Shown here: positions 1 to 12,321 of the stretch, in pieces
Position numbering within the stretch: position 1 is the first letter of the stretch
Layout: each line of letters begins with the position of its first letter
Translations under genes and position numbers: made by a program
Assembly (NCBI RefSeq): GCF_002127325.2
Contig: NC_035433.2
Coordinates: 90,908,033 to 90,972,032 of the forward strand
Direction: 5' to 3'
From: Helianthus annuus
Taxonomy: Eukaryota > Streptophyta > Magnoliopsida > Asterales > Asteraceae
DNA length: 64,000 nucleotides
Notes under the pieces: generated by a model
Databases searched by the model: none
Told to the model about the DNA's origin: nothing
The model's input: the letters and a program-made list of their open reading frames with translations, nothing else

Positions 1-590
1 CTTTCTAAGGATGATACAAACATGATCTTTCTTTCGACTTATCAACCTAGTAACTTAACCACAATTAGGGTATGTGGTATACTGATATAGCTATTATAAT
101 CGTGTATTAGAAGTTGACACTTTTAGCATTCGAATCTAACAATTTTTTTTCATATTAAATTAAAGAAAAAAGATAACGAAAGATTGATTTATGGATGCCA
201 TTCATGCCCTATATTAAGGTAGACAACATAAGGCTAAATTTTTCTAGTATTTGGTTGCCGAAGGTAGACACATCATGTGTGGACAATGGAAAGTTGCTTT
301 CTAATGAAAAGGACCAAAAGGGGAAAAAACTAAGAAATCACACGTTGGATGGCACCATGGAAAACTCACACTTAAAGCTAGTCATACCAAAAAGTGCAAA
401 ATACTATACTTGTCTATTATACAAGGACGCCCCGGTTGAGGTGTGCGCATATAATGTGTATATGTGTGGACCTTCGGGGCAAAAGTGAAATTGCACCAGT
501 TTTAACGTTATTTTACTAATTTCGTGAAAATAATGTTAAAAGCGGCGGACGGTTAATCATGCATCATGTGGTGGAGTTGATAGTCGAAAG
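1..590. other. Non-coding stretch, nothing recognised
   Basis: AT-rich sequence with no exon-like reading frame, no terminal repeats and no structured RNA that I can see. The longest open frame (195-488, plus) has no recognisable domain and no splice context, so I treat it as chance. Confidence 0.5.
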
Positions 591-591
591 A

Positions 592-812
592 CAAGGGGTT
601 ACATGCACTAATCGGCCTTTGTCCCGATTGCCAAATGTTATGTGCCTTATGCCCAGGGCTTGATGCAAAACTACTATCGAGCCGGGGGTCTCACTGGAAG
701 CAGCCTCTCTATCCCTACGGGGTAGAGGTAATGCTGTCTACATCTTACCCTTCTCAGACCCTACCTTAGCTTTGCTATTGGTGGGATTTACTGAGTATGA
801 TGATGATGAAGA
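592..812 (+). mobile_element. Au-like SINE
   Basis: The block contains the phrases GCCGGGGGTCTCACTGGAAG, CCTCTCTATCCCTACGGGGT and CTTCTCAGACCCTACC, and it ends in a short (GAT)n tail. These match the conserved body of the Au SINE family, a tRNA-derived, Pol III-type retroposon widespread in flowering plants. It encodes nothing and depends on LINE proteins for movement. The 5' limit is approximate because I could not place a clean A box or a target duplication. The family assignment rests on remembered consensus phrases, not on an alignment. Confidence 0.7.
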
Positions 813-1419
813 AATATAAGGCAGTTTCGTAAATCTATTCTATTCTTGTAAAATATTATATTTTGTTAGAGTAAACTGCTAAAATCGTTCCTAAGGTTTA
901 GATGCAATTGATAGATCCATACACTTTGCTAACCATGTTAAAAATAAACGTTAAATAAGGGATATTTTGTCATTCTCTTTATATATTGTTTTTTTTTTTT
1001 TTTTTAATTTTTAACCTTGTTTTGTTCTCCCTTTAATTAATATTGTATCATGTTCAACATGTTAAAACACAAAAACATCTATGTATATTATATTACTCAC
1101 AAAAACATCACTTCTGCATTTGGTACATGTATTCAAAACCAAAATTAAATAGCACCCTGTTCATATTGTATCCTTATTGTTTCTTTTGGATTATATTGTA
1201 TTCTCATGCCTGGGTAGTCTTTGGAGGATGATCTTTCACCTCAGCGCGACGTCATAGTCTTTGAAGTATGCCCCTCCAAGCCTCCACCCAAGGAAATTGT
1301 TAATGACCCTACCCCACCTAGTTAAATTATTTATTTTTTTTTAAATTCATCTTGTTTTTTTAACATTTAATAAGAAATAAAATCATTACTATTAAAAACC
1401 AAACATTACATAAGTTTAA
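813..1419. other. Non-coding stretch with poly-T
   Basis: AT-rich spacer with a T run near 990-1005. I see no coding exon or terminal repeats. Confidence 0.5.
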
Positions 1420-1428
1420 AAAAAACAT

Positions 1429-2820
1429 GAGTAGGGTTCCTACGGAAAGTGTGTTTTTCCTAGAAAGTCTAGGAAGCGATCTTGTCCATCCGATTGGTGT
1501 GTTTAAGGGTTGAGATTAAATCAATGGCAATCTTGTAATAATTAACTATATTTAATAGATTGTTTTAAATGAGTAGGGACAATTTCGTCCTTATGTGTGT
1601 TTTAAACCAATAAAAAATAACCGTCAGAGATATCACATCTCCTTAATACACGCCAATTCCTCCCCCCCCCTCTCTCTCTCTCTCTTTCTCTCTCTAAACC
1701 CAAATTCGGAAACCCCCAAAATCATACAAAAAATACCTAAAATCATGAATGAAGATAAGAGATATTCCTTGTTCCATATACGTAAGATCAAGCTTTCATT
1801 GTACTGCGTGTTTTACAAAGCGATTACGGGTGATTCTTGTTTGTAATTGACGGTATTTTGCTGGTTGCAGGGTAGAGATTCAAAAAGCAGGAAACTTTGG
1901 AAAGGATAGATAGCAGCGGAACAGTTACCGAAAGCCGATCGAAAGCCGGGGCGAAATCTGCTGATGTAAAACACATTTGTATGAATCTGCTTGCTGTTAA
2001 AACATAGTTGTATGAATCTGAATTGCTGTTAAACCACAGTTGTATGAATCTGAATGATAAAACACATTTGTATGAATATGCTTGCTGTTAAAACACAGCT
2101 GTATGAATCTGAATGATAAAACACATTTGTATGAATCTACTTGCTGTTAAAACACACTTGTATGAATCTGAATGCTAAAACACAACTGTATGAATCTGCT
2201 TGCTGTTAAACACATTTGTATGAATCTGCTTGCTGTTAAAACACACCTGTATGAATCTGAATGCTAAAACACAACTGTATCAATCTGCTTGCTGTTAAAA
2301 CACAACTGTATGAATCTGAATGCTAAAACACAACTGTATGCATCTGCTTGCTGTTAAAACACAACTGTTTGAATCTGAATGCTAAAACACAACTGTATGA
2401 ATCTGCTTGCTGTTAAAACACAGCTGTATGAATCTGAATGCTAAAACACAACTGTATGAATCTGCTTGCTGTTAAAACACAACTGTATGAATTTGAATAA
2501 TAAAACACAGCTGTATGAATCTGCTTGCTGTTAAAACACATCACCAAGAACAAACTGTTAAAACACAGTACCAAGAACATGTTGATAGATTCCAGCAAGA
2601 AAACGAAGGAATGATTGATATTACGTGAGATCAAAAATCGAAAACAAAAAATTCCGAAATTTGTGTATAGTTAGTTATTGAAGATAATTTCCTAAAATAA
2701 AAATAGATTGTGAAAGTACATAAATGCCCTTTTAGATAAAATCCTTCAATGCCATATGTCGTGTTCTTATTACTTCCTAGACTTTCTAGGAAAAACACAC
2801 TTTCCACCCAACTCCTACTC
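1429..2820. mobile_element. Non-autonomous Mutator-like element (MULE)
   Basis: The terminal inverted repeats are 1429-1477 and 2773-2820. The outer ends read GAGTAGG and CCTACTC, and both arms share GGAAAGTGTGTTTTTCCTAG in opposite orientation. The flanks carry an exact 9-bp direct repeat, AAAAAACAT, at 1420-1428 and 2821-2829, which is the hallmark of MULE insertion. No transposase is present. The interior holds a CT-rich stretch (1664-1696), a short leader-like segment with an ATG at 1745, a possible splice acceptor near 1870 and a long minisatellite. The leader-like part may be captured host sequence, which is inference. Confidence 0.85.
1962..2560. repeat. Compound minisatellite inside the MULE
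   Basis: A tandem array alternates two related units of about 31 and 28 bp, built on AAAACACAACTGTATGAATC and followed either by TGCTTGCTGTT or by TGAATGCT. Together they make a period of about 59 bp. Copies vary at a few positions (ACATTTG, ACACCTG, ACAGCTG, ACAACTG). The array lies wholly inside the MULE terminal repeats. Confidence 0.9.
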
Positions 2821-2852
2821 AAAAAACATAACCTAAAAAAATAAAAATCCTA

Positions 2853-5800
2853 AGAACTACACTTTTTCGCGATCTTTTCTTTCATTTTACGTAAAATCGC
2901 TCGGTGTTCTTCCGGATACGAGTTTATATCGGTTGTCATTATCTCCCAATCTTTATATTCGTTCTTTTCATTCTTCAATCAAACTCGTTCTTCCACCTCA
3001 CGTTCATTCGCTTTTGCCTTTTGGGCCGTGACCTCGGTGTACGCTTTGAACTGGGCCATAAACTCGTCCATTTTGGAACCGCCCCCCGTTGCGGCTTGTT
3101 TTTTTGCAGCCGCCGTCTTTTTGGATTTGTCCCTGCCCGGGGGACGTTCCTCCTCTCGAACCTCGTACTCTTCTTCGTCAAATTCGGGCTTGTTGTTTAT
3201 ATTTATTTGGCATGTGCGTCCGAGCCCCCCGCACTATAACTACCGGTCTCTGAGGTTTTTGTTCGTCATTGCAACCTCGTTTGGAACCGGCGCTCGCTTG
3301 TATTTGGTTCGCAAAACATCCCAAGCCCGTACGTGTGGGAAAACGACCCGATGCGAATTTTCGTATTTACGCATCGCCTCTTTGAAAACATCTTCGTCAC
3401 TCATCCCTCTACGACTGTCACACCCCGACCCGCAGCGGAAATAGGTGATCGGAGCATGATCGGGTTAACTCGAGAGCTTATGACTTGCTATTGCGTGTTT
3501 TAAATAATAATTTATTCATAACAAATGTTTCACGAAACAATTTATTCAAATAAACAATTACAAACGCGAAACATAAATAAACTACACTAATCCATTTCTT
3601 GTTAACTAAGGCCCATCCTATGTCCAATCTTCACTTCGTACCTGTTCACCTGTATCATGTGTAAAAATGGTTTTGGGGTCAACAAAAGTTGGCGAGTAGA
3701 TCTTTATTTGTTTTTATTTAACCTTAAAAGGTTAGTTGATTTTATTTAATAAAAATTATGTAACATGCAATATTAAATGTAATAGTGACATCAACAAATA
3801 ATTCATCAATCAATCCACATCAACAAGTAATGTAACAAGACATAATGAAACATAATCAATGAAACAAATGATGCGATTCAAGCCCCGGGAGGCGAAAAGC
3901 GAAACCATGAAACAATGATGGTGATACCGAGTTCGCCCCATGGCCGTGGGGGAACCGGTCAACCGGTGGTGGATCCACGCGAAACAGAGAAACAGAGACA
4001 CAAAGCGGTAAACACATAATACATGTATGTGAAACAAATAGCGTAACAATGCGATACCAATCATGAACACGTATGACATTTAAGTTTGCATGTTGGAAAT
4101 AATATAAAACACTTATAAACACGTGACACATGATACACCCAAAAAAAAAAGTTAAAGTGACAAAAGGGGGAAGAAGTAAGATCTACTCACAGTGGTTGCG
4201 TTTGCGATTCCTTGTAAAATAACGCACGAGTAAAGATTAAGAAACCGAGCGAATGAAACGGTTGTCCTAGATATTCAAATACCACATAACGATCTAGTTA
4301 AATATTCATAAGTAAAAATATAATTCCTAATATTTAGGGTTTACAACTTGATTATTTGTATATTATAGTTTATCTTATAATAACCCGTTAATATTATAAA
4401 AGAATTATAATAAATTGTTAATTATTTAAATTATTATTGAATTTAATGATTTTATTATTAACGAATTAGAAATAAAAACTGTTAACTATATAGGTTATTA
4501 TAAAATTTAAAGATTAAATTGTAAGGGATAAAATAATTAAAGAGTTCATCATCTTCTTTATTTTAATAAGTTGTTAGTCAATTCCCCAAAGTTGAAATAC
4601 AAATAAAAATAATTTCGATCTAATTTATAAAACGAGTAACCACTAGGTTTCAAAGAACCATTACATCCATAACAGTCCAAGCACCTGTACGTACACATGC
4701 TTGTGATATTTTATCTCACTGTAGTGGAGTATTAATGTTGATATATATGTGTAAATTGTCTAAAAGCACATTATTGTAGTATTAGTGTTTGATATATGAA
4801 TGCTTGAAAACATAACATAAGGTTAAAACGTAATCATATATACTTTCTCAAGATAATTTTTTTTTTGGGTTGAATAGCATAACAGCTCATCAAGCATTTA
4901 AACGAAAGAAACAAAATGAAATACGAAGGTATACCGGAACGGCAGTGGATGGCCCTTGACGAGCTCTGGTGGGTCTTCTCCGATCTCTGGCAAGTTGCGG
5001 CAGAAGTCGTCTTTTTTTTTTTTTTTGAGTAATAGATGTCGAGAGAGAGTGGTCTAAAGGTTTTTTATGTTTTTAGAACATTAGTGGGTAATTATAGATT
5101 CCGAAATCGAGTTCCAAATTTTATTAACTTTCCGGATTAGAACGGTTCGTGTATGCGGTTGACGATAGCGTCTATGTTCATGTAATTGGAAAAAAAGAAA
5201 CTTGTCAATCATGACTAATTAGTACCAATCACTAAAAGATGGAAACATAACTGTAAATTAGCTGTGTTATGGGCGGCAAGTTTCAAAAAGAAACTTTCGT
5301 GTAGAATGATTTCCATGTTTGATGTCAATGGTTTCCACCATTCTTTTTTGTTTTTTTTTTTTTATACTTTCAACTTTCACACAATTGGTCCCTGGGTTAT
5401 TGTGAAATTTTCAACCTTGACTCACTTCTTGATTTACTCTCAACAACTTTTAGGAAAATGCACATTAGGTCCTTCCACTTTTTAACTTACATTAACTTAG
5501 TTTTATAAGGTTTAACAATACTATTCCCATTTTGATAATTCTGTATAATAACTTTTTAATAATTGAATTTAAATATAGAAAGAGATAATTGAATGAATAA
5601 ATAACAATTAACTAATTAGATTTCATCCTTATTTTATAACGCGGACGAAAGAGAAAAAAAAAATGCAGGTTTACGAACGTTTGGATCCGATTTTCAAAAC
5701 GGGTCGGATTTTGGGAGCCCATTTTTGTCGGATGTTACAACGACGATTACTAGCATATAAATTATTATATATCGACGCATACTGGTTCACGACCGGTTGC

Positions 5801-5925
5801 ATCTTTCGCCACTTCGAAGAGATGAAATCGATATTGCGATAATGACCTTGTTCCATAGTCGTAAGGAACTTTGCTAATATTGCTTTCCAAAACCCCTCGC
5901 CGGTTTAGTTGTTACCTATTATTAT
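2853..5925 (-). pseudogene. Harbinger ORF1 / NAM-associated-like gene remnant
   Basis: Two minus-strand blocks, about 5925-5745 and 3410-2853, encode parts of the protein family annotated in plants as SANT/NAM C-terminal-associated, the accessory ORF1 of PIF/Harbinger transposons. The first block includes the stretch SSKWRKMQPVVNQYASIYNN. The second includes MSDEDVFKEAMRKYE, then VRAWDVLRTKYKRAPVPNEV, then EVREEERPPGRDKSKKTAAA and a C-terminal coiled-coil-like tail. Removing the solo LTR and one copy of its target duplication joins the blocks in frame. Stops interrupt it upstream of TGEGFWK (near 5905), near 3235 and near 2977, so it is dead. In family members this protein binds DNA and helps the DDE transposase. 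I see no matching terminal repeats. Confidence 0.8.
3416..5739 (-). mobile_element. Solo LTR, 2.3 kb (Ty3/gypsy-type)
   Basis: Read on the minus strand the block begins TGTAACATCCGAC and ends GGGTCGGGGTGTGACA, the TG...CA ends typical of the large-LTR Ty3/gypsy elements in this window. An exact 5-bp target duplication, ACGAC, lies at 3411-3415 and 5740-5744. No primer-binding site, gag-pol or second LTR is present, so this is a solo LTR left by recombination between the two LTRs. It interrupts the Harbinger ORF1-like reading frame. Confidence 0.88.
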
Positions 5926-6636
5926 AAATATTTTTCCTTGTAATCAAAAGAATCTAAATGAAAAAAGCTAGTGAATCTTAATATTGTGTAAATGGAGACC
6001 CACCAAAAATGATCATGGGTTGTAACCACCACCGTCAACTTCTTCTCCCTCTAGCCCCCCACACCCTTTCCCCATCCCACACACAAACAATATATACATA
6101 TATTACATATATGACATGCTATAAACTATATAAAAGAATTAGTGTAGTATTTAATATAAAAATAGTACCTTTTGTTGAACCTTAGTGGTCTAAACCAACT
6201 TAGCACAAAAAAAATGTCTTTTGGAGGTCAAAAACTAGACATGCCATGTGATCATTGCCCATCACATAGAAAAAATAATAATAAACCCAGCACAAAGTGT
6301 TTAATTAAATACAATCCTCAACAAAGTTTCAACAATCATTTTAAAAAAAACTTAATAAAAATTAAAAAGAAACTCATGCATTGAATGAAGACATAAGAAT
6401 AAAAATTCCACAAGTTAACAAGATTCTAATTTTTTAATTAATATATACTTAAAAAGCCATTAAAGACTAAATAATGATTAATAATACTAGTAACGCGTTA
6501 AAACATTTCATCATTGTACGATCAATCATATTATGTCTGTTTTTATCATTGTTTCTGGATTCCCATCTATCTGTAAAATACAATGTAATACATAAAAAAA
6601 AAATCATATTATACACAACACAGATATATGTATGAT
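5926..6636. other. AT-rich non-coding stretch
   Basis: Poly-A/T-rich sequence with no recognisable gene or terminal repeats. A C-rich patch at 6035-6080 is not obviously functional. Confidence 0.5.
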
Positions 6637-6811
6637 CAGGGGCGGACCTAGAGTGATAGAACTATAGAAGGGGTAACCTCCGTTGTCGCTTGACGCTCCG
6701 GTGACACTCCGACGGTAGTGTAAATTTTGGAAAAATTGACGTTTTTTCGTTTTCGTTACCCTTTTTTTATTGAAACGTTACCCCTATGTGGATTTTCTAG
6801 ATCCGCCACTA
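6637..6811. mobile_element. hAT-type MITE, 175 bp
   Basis: The ends are inverted repeats, CAGGGGCGGACCTAG on the left and CTAGATCCGCCACTA on the right. They are flanked by an exact 8-bp direct repeat, TGTATGAT, at 6629-6636 and 6812-6819. An 8-bp duplication with CAGGGGCGGA-like ends is characteristic of hAT MITEs. It has no coding capacity. Confidence 0.88.
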
Positions 6812-6926
6812 TGTATGATATGTGTCAATTGTATAAAGTTATTTATAAGAGATATAGTAAGAATTATGGACATAACTTGTGTGCGCTTAAATTTCAGGAG
6901 AAATTATATTTGCCTCGGTTCAAATA

Positions 6927-7072
6927 CAGTGGCAGATTTGAGAACTTCTTTCAGTGGGTTCGTTTTTTATAGATTCTCACAATTTTTTCCAAATCATACA
7001 AAGTTCTCACTAGTTTTTTCCAAATCAAGTGGGTTCATGTGAACCCACAAAACAGGGCTGGATCCAGCACTG
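6927..7072. mobile_element. hAT-type MITE, 146 bp
   Basis: The left end CAGTGGCAGATTT and right end TGGATCCAGCACTG are imperfect inverted repeats. An exact 8-bp duplication, TTCAAATA, lies at 6919-6926 and 7073-7080. The interior contains the palindrome GTGGGTTCATGTGAACCCAC. It is related in ends and size to the MITE 115 bp upstream but is a separate insertion with its own duplication. Confidence 0.85.
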
Positions 7073-7827
7073 TTCAAATACACAAAGTTTTGTCAACGAT
7101 ATACGATAAAACCATGTTTGGATTCATCATGCAATGGAATGCATTAATGCATGATCAAAATTTGTTACAACAACAAATCAGAGTTGCGAAATTGGACGCA
7201 CTGTTGTAGTGAGTTGGATGAATCATTCTAATAAACAATTTGTCAAAACTCAACATAAAGAAAATCATAACTAAAGGTTGGATGCATTGTTATAGGCTAA
7301 CATTTTTTGTATTTTAATTCTATTAGAACTTTAAAAATTATCGTACTTTTGAAAAAATATATATATAGCAATACTTGAGTCAAATTAAACAAAATTTATT
7401 TAAAGGTGCATATATATTGCCTGAAAGCTCATTCTGACGCCTTTAATTCCATGTTAAATTACTTTTCTAAACAAATTATATCTTTTAATTTCTGACATGA
7501 GTAACAAGTAGATGTGTAAATAGTCAACATTTGTTTATTGAAGATGATACGGGCAAAGACTTTATAGCAGATTAAATACAATAAATTATCATAATGATTG
7601 TTTTCCTGATGATAATATTAATTCATACAATTTGACACCAGTATTTTTTTTTCTATAAAACGCAGTTAAAAGATAAAAGAATATAACCACCAAAGGCTTT
7701 AAATATAGTAGCGGCATCAAGGTGTATAGTAAATTTGTTTCTTTTTTAAGTGGTTAAGGGTTCTAGCCGTATAATGAATATTATTATGGTTTAGATTTAA
7801 GAGAAGGTTTAGAGTATATATATAAAT
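7073..7827. other. AT-rich non-coding stretch
   Basis: No gene, RNA or bounded repeat seen. Confidence 0.5.
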
Positions 7828-8150
7828 GAGTTAATTGCCCGGATGGTCCCTCTGGTTTCACGTTTTTTCATGTTTAGTTCCCACCTTTTGAAAATAGCAG
7901 GTATGCTCCCTATTGTTTGTTATTTTGTTACTCGGATAGTCCCCTGAGTAGATGTCAGTTAGTTTGGAAATAGCAGGTATGCTCCCTGTGGTTTGTCATT
8001 TTGTTACTCGGATAGTCCCCGGAGTAAATGTCAGGGGACTATCCGAGTAACAAAATGACAAACAATAGGGAGCATACCTGCAATCTTCAAAAGGTGGGGA
8101 CTAAACGTGAAAAAACATGAAACCACAGGGACCATCCGGGCAATTAACTC
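7828..8150. mobile_element. Palindromic MULE MITE, 323 bp
   Basis: The element is almost entirely an inverted repeat. It starts GAGTTAATTGCCCGGATGGT and ends with the reverse complement, with the fold centred near 8025. A block around GGTATGCTCCCT...ACTCGGATAGTCCCC appears twice in the left arm and once inverted. An exact 9-bp target duplication, TATATAAAT, lies at 7819-7827 and 8151-8159, as expected for a Mutator-like element. Transcripts would form a long hairpin, a potential small-RNA source (inference). The termini match the larger element at 14023-15499. Confidence 0.9.
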
Positions 8151-9646
8151 TATATAAATGTAACTTAGTGTTTCTTGAAAAAAAAATATAACTGAACTTC
8201 CGGATAGAGCTTCACTATGTGATTGAGAATTGAGATGATGAATAATTGAATACATATAAATAATAATATACTGGAGCATTTTATTTCTGGCATCTGGACA
8301 TTTTTATAATAATTTAATCTTAATTGTACTTTTTAACTCTTTAATCTTCTGTTAATCATATCATTTTCAAAGAATCTTTATATTAAGAAAATCAATCCAA
8401 TAATGCAAACCCTAAAAAGCTGCAAATGTCCACAAGATTAAAAAACTCAAAATAGTTACCCTTAAAATGGATTTTTACTAACCACCCCATAAATTTAAAC
8501 TCAGCTTCTTTAATAATACCTGTAAATCCACTAAAATCTACTTTTGTCTTTTGTCTTTATTCTTTTCATCAGCCAATCAAGTTTTAATATTCCACCTGAT
8601 TTTTCTGTGTTATAATTGATTATAGGGATGAAAAAAAAACCTAAGCCTAATATAAATAAAACACTTCAAACATAAAACGATGAGGATCATTTGAAAATAA
8701 AATTTAATTGAGAATAAAAAGAATAGAGGGTATAATAGTAAAATATTAAATAATTTTTCTTTCATCTTATTTATTATTATATTTGATTAATTAATTAGTT
8801 ATAAAGACTATCATTTTGACACTATTTTTTTTTTTGCCTACACACATTAAAAGTTATCCTGCACATTTCAAATTAATCTTACAAAACTCGTAATTTATCC
8901 TACACACCTACTAATTTATCCTACACACCTACTAATTTATCCTACATACCTCGTAATTATCATACACTCTAAATTATTATTTTTAAAAAAATTATGAAAA
9001 TAAGTTATAAGTTTAATAAATTATCATAAGATTTTTTTGATGGTTTTTATTTATTTAATTGTTTAACACCCCTTTTAACATAATACCCCAAATCCTCACT
9101 ACACCCGTTTTAGAAAACGTCCCATAATGCCCCATTGTTGACTGGGCTGCCACATGGCGCAAAACTCCCAAGGGTAGGGGCATTACCACTACACATGCTC
9201 TTAGTTATTTAAGAGGAAAACTACAAATTAATGATCTGTGTAACTTTACCAATATACTCTTACAATAACATTTAATACAAATATTAAATGAAGTAAAATA
9301 AAGTACTTTTATTGGTTGAAATTTCTTATTTTTTGTTGTTACAGAACATTTCTTTTCATTTAAACTCTCTAATGTATAATTAAATAACCGTCCCACTTTT
9401 CCTTTCACTATATTTGTCATCCATTAACTAAAAAACACAAAACTCTATTTTCACAAATGGTGTTATACAATTAAAAACTACATATGCATAAGGAATTGAT
9501 AAAACACAAAACTCTATTTTCACAAATGGTGTTATACAATTACAAACTACATATGCATAAGGAATTGATAAAAAAATTACAAATATTAGGAAGAATATTG
9601 CTTCAATTAGAACTAAGACATATACACTAGTCTTTGATAGTAGCGG
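8151..9646. other. Intergenic region 3' of the bHLH gene
   Basis: AT-rich spacer. It holds a short tandem repeat of an ATTTATCCTACACACCTACTA-type unit (about 8890-8960). It also holds a Tourist/Harbinger-like block (about 9062-9200) ending in GGGCATTACCACTACACATG, with no duplication that I could verify. No gene seen. Confidence 0.5.
9432..9569. repeat. Tandem duplication, 69-bp unit
   Basis: Two consecutive copies of a 69-bp unit begin AAAACACAAAACTCTATTTT at 9432 and 9501 and differ by one base. The pair ends about 80 bp beyond the stop codon of the bHLH gene, so it may lie in the 3' UTR or just past it. Confidence 0.9.
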
Positions 9647-12321
9647 TCATAGCTCGATTTTCATATTAGATGGTTGATCATGCGCGGTATGAAAAAACGA
9701 CATATCAACATCCAAATTTTCTCCAAAACCCATTTGAACAATGCTTTGTAGATCATCTTGACCAAAACCCTGAATCTGCAATAACAAAATTCAAATCCTC
9801 GATTAAATTCGCACTAAATATAAAGATTTTTAGTTATGAACTTGTAAGGTGATTAAAAAATTTTACATGATGAAAAGGTTCGGTGAATTCATGAATGGGT
9901 CGGGTCATCGGGTCAGACCCATCAAACACTGCTTGCGGGTTTTGCTGATAAACGGTCGATGTTAGTTGAGAAAAATTCTGGTTTGATTGATCCACCTGAA
10001 ATGTTGTTCATACTTACATAAGAAAATATGATTTAATAGATATAAAATACAAAGAAAAAAATTGTTTTTGGATTGAGAAATTAACTTACGTTTGATAATA
10101 TTAGGTTGTTGGTGTCAAATTCAAGACTTGGATTAACTGTAGCTAACTTCATTGAAAGGAACTATACAAACATAAGAATTACAAGAAAAGTTAGATAATT
10201 AGAAATAAAGATTACAAGAAAAGTTGTATAATTAGAAAAAAAGGTAATTATGAAAAATCTAAGATTTAAAACGAATATAAGTTGTATTTTACAACTTGGT
10301 TTGTCACTTTGGCGTTTTTTTTTAAGATAAGAATTACAAGAAAAGTTGGATAATTAGAAAAAAAATGATGAAAAATCTAAGATTTAAATAGAATATCTGT
10401 TGTATTTACGACTTGGTTTGTTTTTTTTAATAAGTGTTATGAGTGAAAACGCAAGCTACTGAATTGGAAAACGACAAGCCAAACTAGCCAGCTTAGGTGG
10501 TCGTCTAGACCAGTTGATTTTACCGTTTTGGTGTTTTGACAATTTGATTGCTCGCATTGTTTTTTTTAATCATTAATTTTTTTTTATAAAAATAAAATAA
10601 AGTCATCAAAGTGAAACATACAACTTTTACTATTTGTTCTAAGTTCCAAACTGTAGCTAAACTATTAAACTACTAAAACCGAAGCGTGATAGAACCAACC
10701 AACTTGCTTAAGTTTTGCAAAATTTGGTTAGTTTCCACACTATGTTAACACTAGATTTGTATATTATTGTGTTACCTCAACTTGTCTTTGCAATGATTGT
10801 ACATAATTGATGATTTCATCAAGCATAAGTGCTTTTCCTGTAACCTAATCATTCAAAATGCATCATTTAACCACTTTGCCTTAAAAAAACTATTAACAAA
10901 ATTTGCTTTAACAAAATTTGCTTTTTTTATGCTCACCTTGTTACAATTTGGTACAAGATTTTGAAGCATCTTCATTCTTTCACTAATCTTCTCTCTTCTA
11001 ACCTGAAAATAAACAAAAAAACATTCCAGATATTAAAAAAAAAATCCCCATTATCAAATCAACAAATGAAATCTGTTCGAAAGCTTACTCTCTCAGCTAA
11101 ACTATGGCTATCAGTAGCTTGCCCCCGTCTTGCTCTAACATGAATATAGTCCTTCGGTGGCTCAGGCGGCTTCGTCTTTTCCTCCGTTTTACCAACATTT
11201 TCTTCTTCTGTTTTCTTCAATCTTTTCGACTCATCAACGTCATCTTCTTCCTATCAATCACACATTCTTAATTTTCATTCAAATTCGGATGATCAACTTA
11301 ATTATTACATCCGTGGGACCAGACAACTCGACTATAAAATATAAAAAAAAAAATATATTCTGATAACATAGGTATTGCCAAAGAGGGCAAATGATCTAGA
11401 TAAAAAGGTTGTCATTTCATTAAAAAGCATTTTAACTCTAACATGTATGATTAATTGATTATGTGTCTATTAAAAACCGTAAACAAAAAATGTGCATCAT
11501 AATATTCGCAATATTCAAAATTTTTTTTTTTTTTTTTACGAAAATGGTGTTGATTTTAGAAAATCCGCTTTAACCCCGTAAAAAGTATGAGCCGACCTTG
11601 ATCAGGGATGAACGTAAACTTAAAATTAAAATATATTTAGTACCTTTTTCGTGTTTGACACGGCTCCCTTTGAAGAACAACCTTTTCGTTTTCTCGGATT
11701 CGGGTCTTTCTGATTCCTAAATCCAAGTTCTCCACTAGGAACTTGATCCGAAACAGAGGATCCCTCATTAGAATTTGAAACAGAGCCAGATACTCTGTTC
11801 AATTTCATGTTAACTCCATCTAAACTCTTGATCTCTTCAAATCCCACCCGATTTCGATCAATTTTCAAAACAGGACTACTCGAAACACGAGTTAAGTTTC
11901 CAGTAGATCCAATTTGAATCTCTGTTTTGTGAGAATTCAACCCCAATTGATCAGCATTAACATTAACTCTACTGTTAAAACTTCGACTACCAAAACACGA
12001 AAACTTCGCTGCTCGTTCGACAAACCCAGGATCCGGTGGGAGAAACGGTAAATTGGGATTCATCGGCATCGAATTACGAATTCTGGGCAAGTTTTCTTTC
12101 ACCAAATGACCCATTATTGGTGAATTTAATTTAGTACCAGAAACAGGGGATGACGTCATTTTGATACTTGAAACAGGGGATGACGTCATGGAAAACAGAG
12201 TAGATTCAAATTGTGAAAATTGCTCTGTTTTCTCCCAGTTTGGCCCGGGAATTCGGTTGATAAGCGGCTCGAACGACTGTTCGAGCGGCAACCCGGTGTC
12301 GAAGAAGAAGTTTCCATCCAT
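9647..12321 (-). CDS. bHLH transcription factor gene, seven exons
   Basis: This is a basic helix-loop-helix transcription factor of the plant CIB/bHLH62-bHLH78-like group, nuclear and DNA-binding. I read exons on the minus strand at 12321-11644, 11250-11089, 11002-10937, 10844-10776, 10161-10090, 9995-9867 and 9775-9647. Every intron is GT...AG and every exon is a whole number of codons, giving 434 residues plus TGA. The start is the first ATG of the open exon ([12 protein letters not shown], a common N-terminus in this group). Residues 1-226 are low-complexity and Ser/Asn-rich, with a basic RKRKG patch near the exon 1 end. The bHLH domain is about residues 265-330: [16 protein letters not shown], then [11 protein letters not shown], the loop, and [20 protein letters not shown]. 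His275, Glu279 and Arg283 form the H-E-R pattern expected to contact a G-box/E-box. It looks intact; the exact orthologue is not certain. Confidence 0.93.

Noticed and set aside
1962..2560. CRISPR-like look of regularly spaced repeats
   Set aside because: Units are contiguous and degenerate with no unique spacers, in a plant-type sequence inside MULE terminal repeats. It is a minisatellite.
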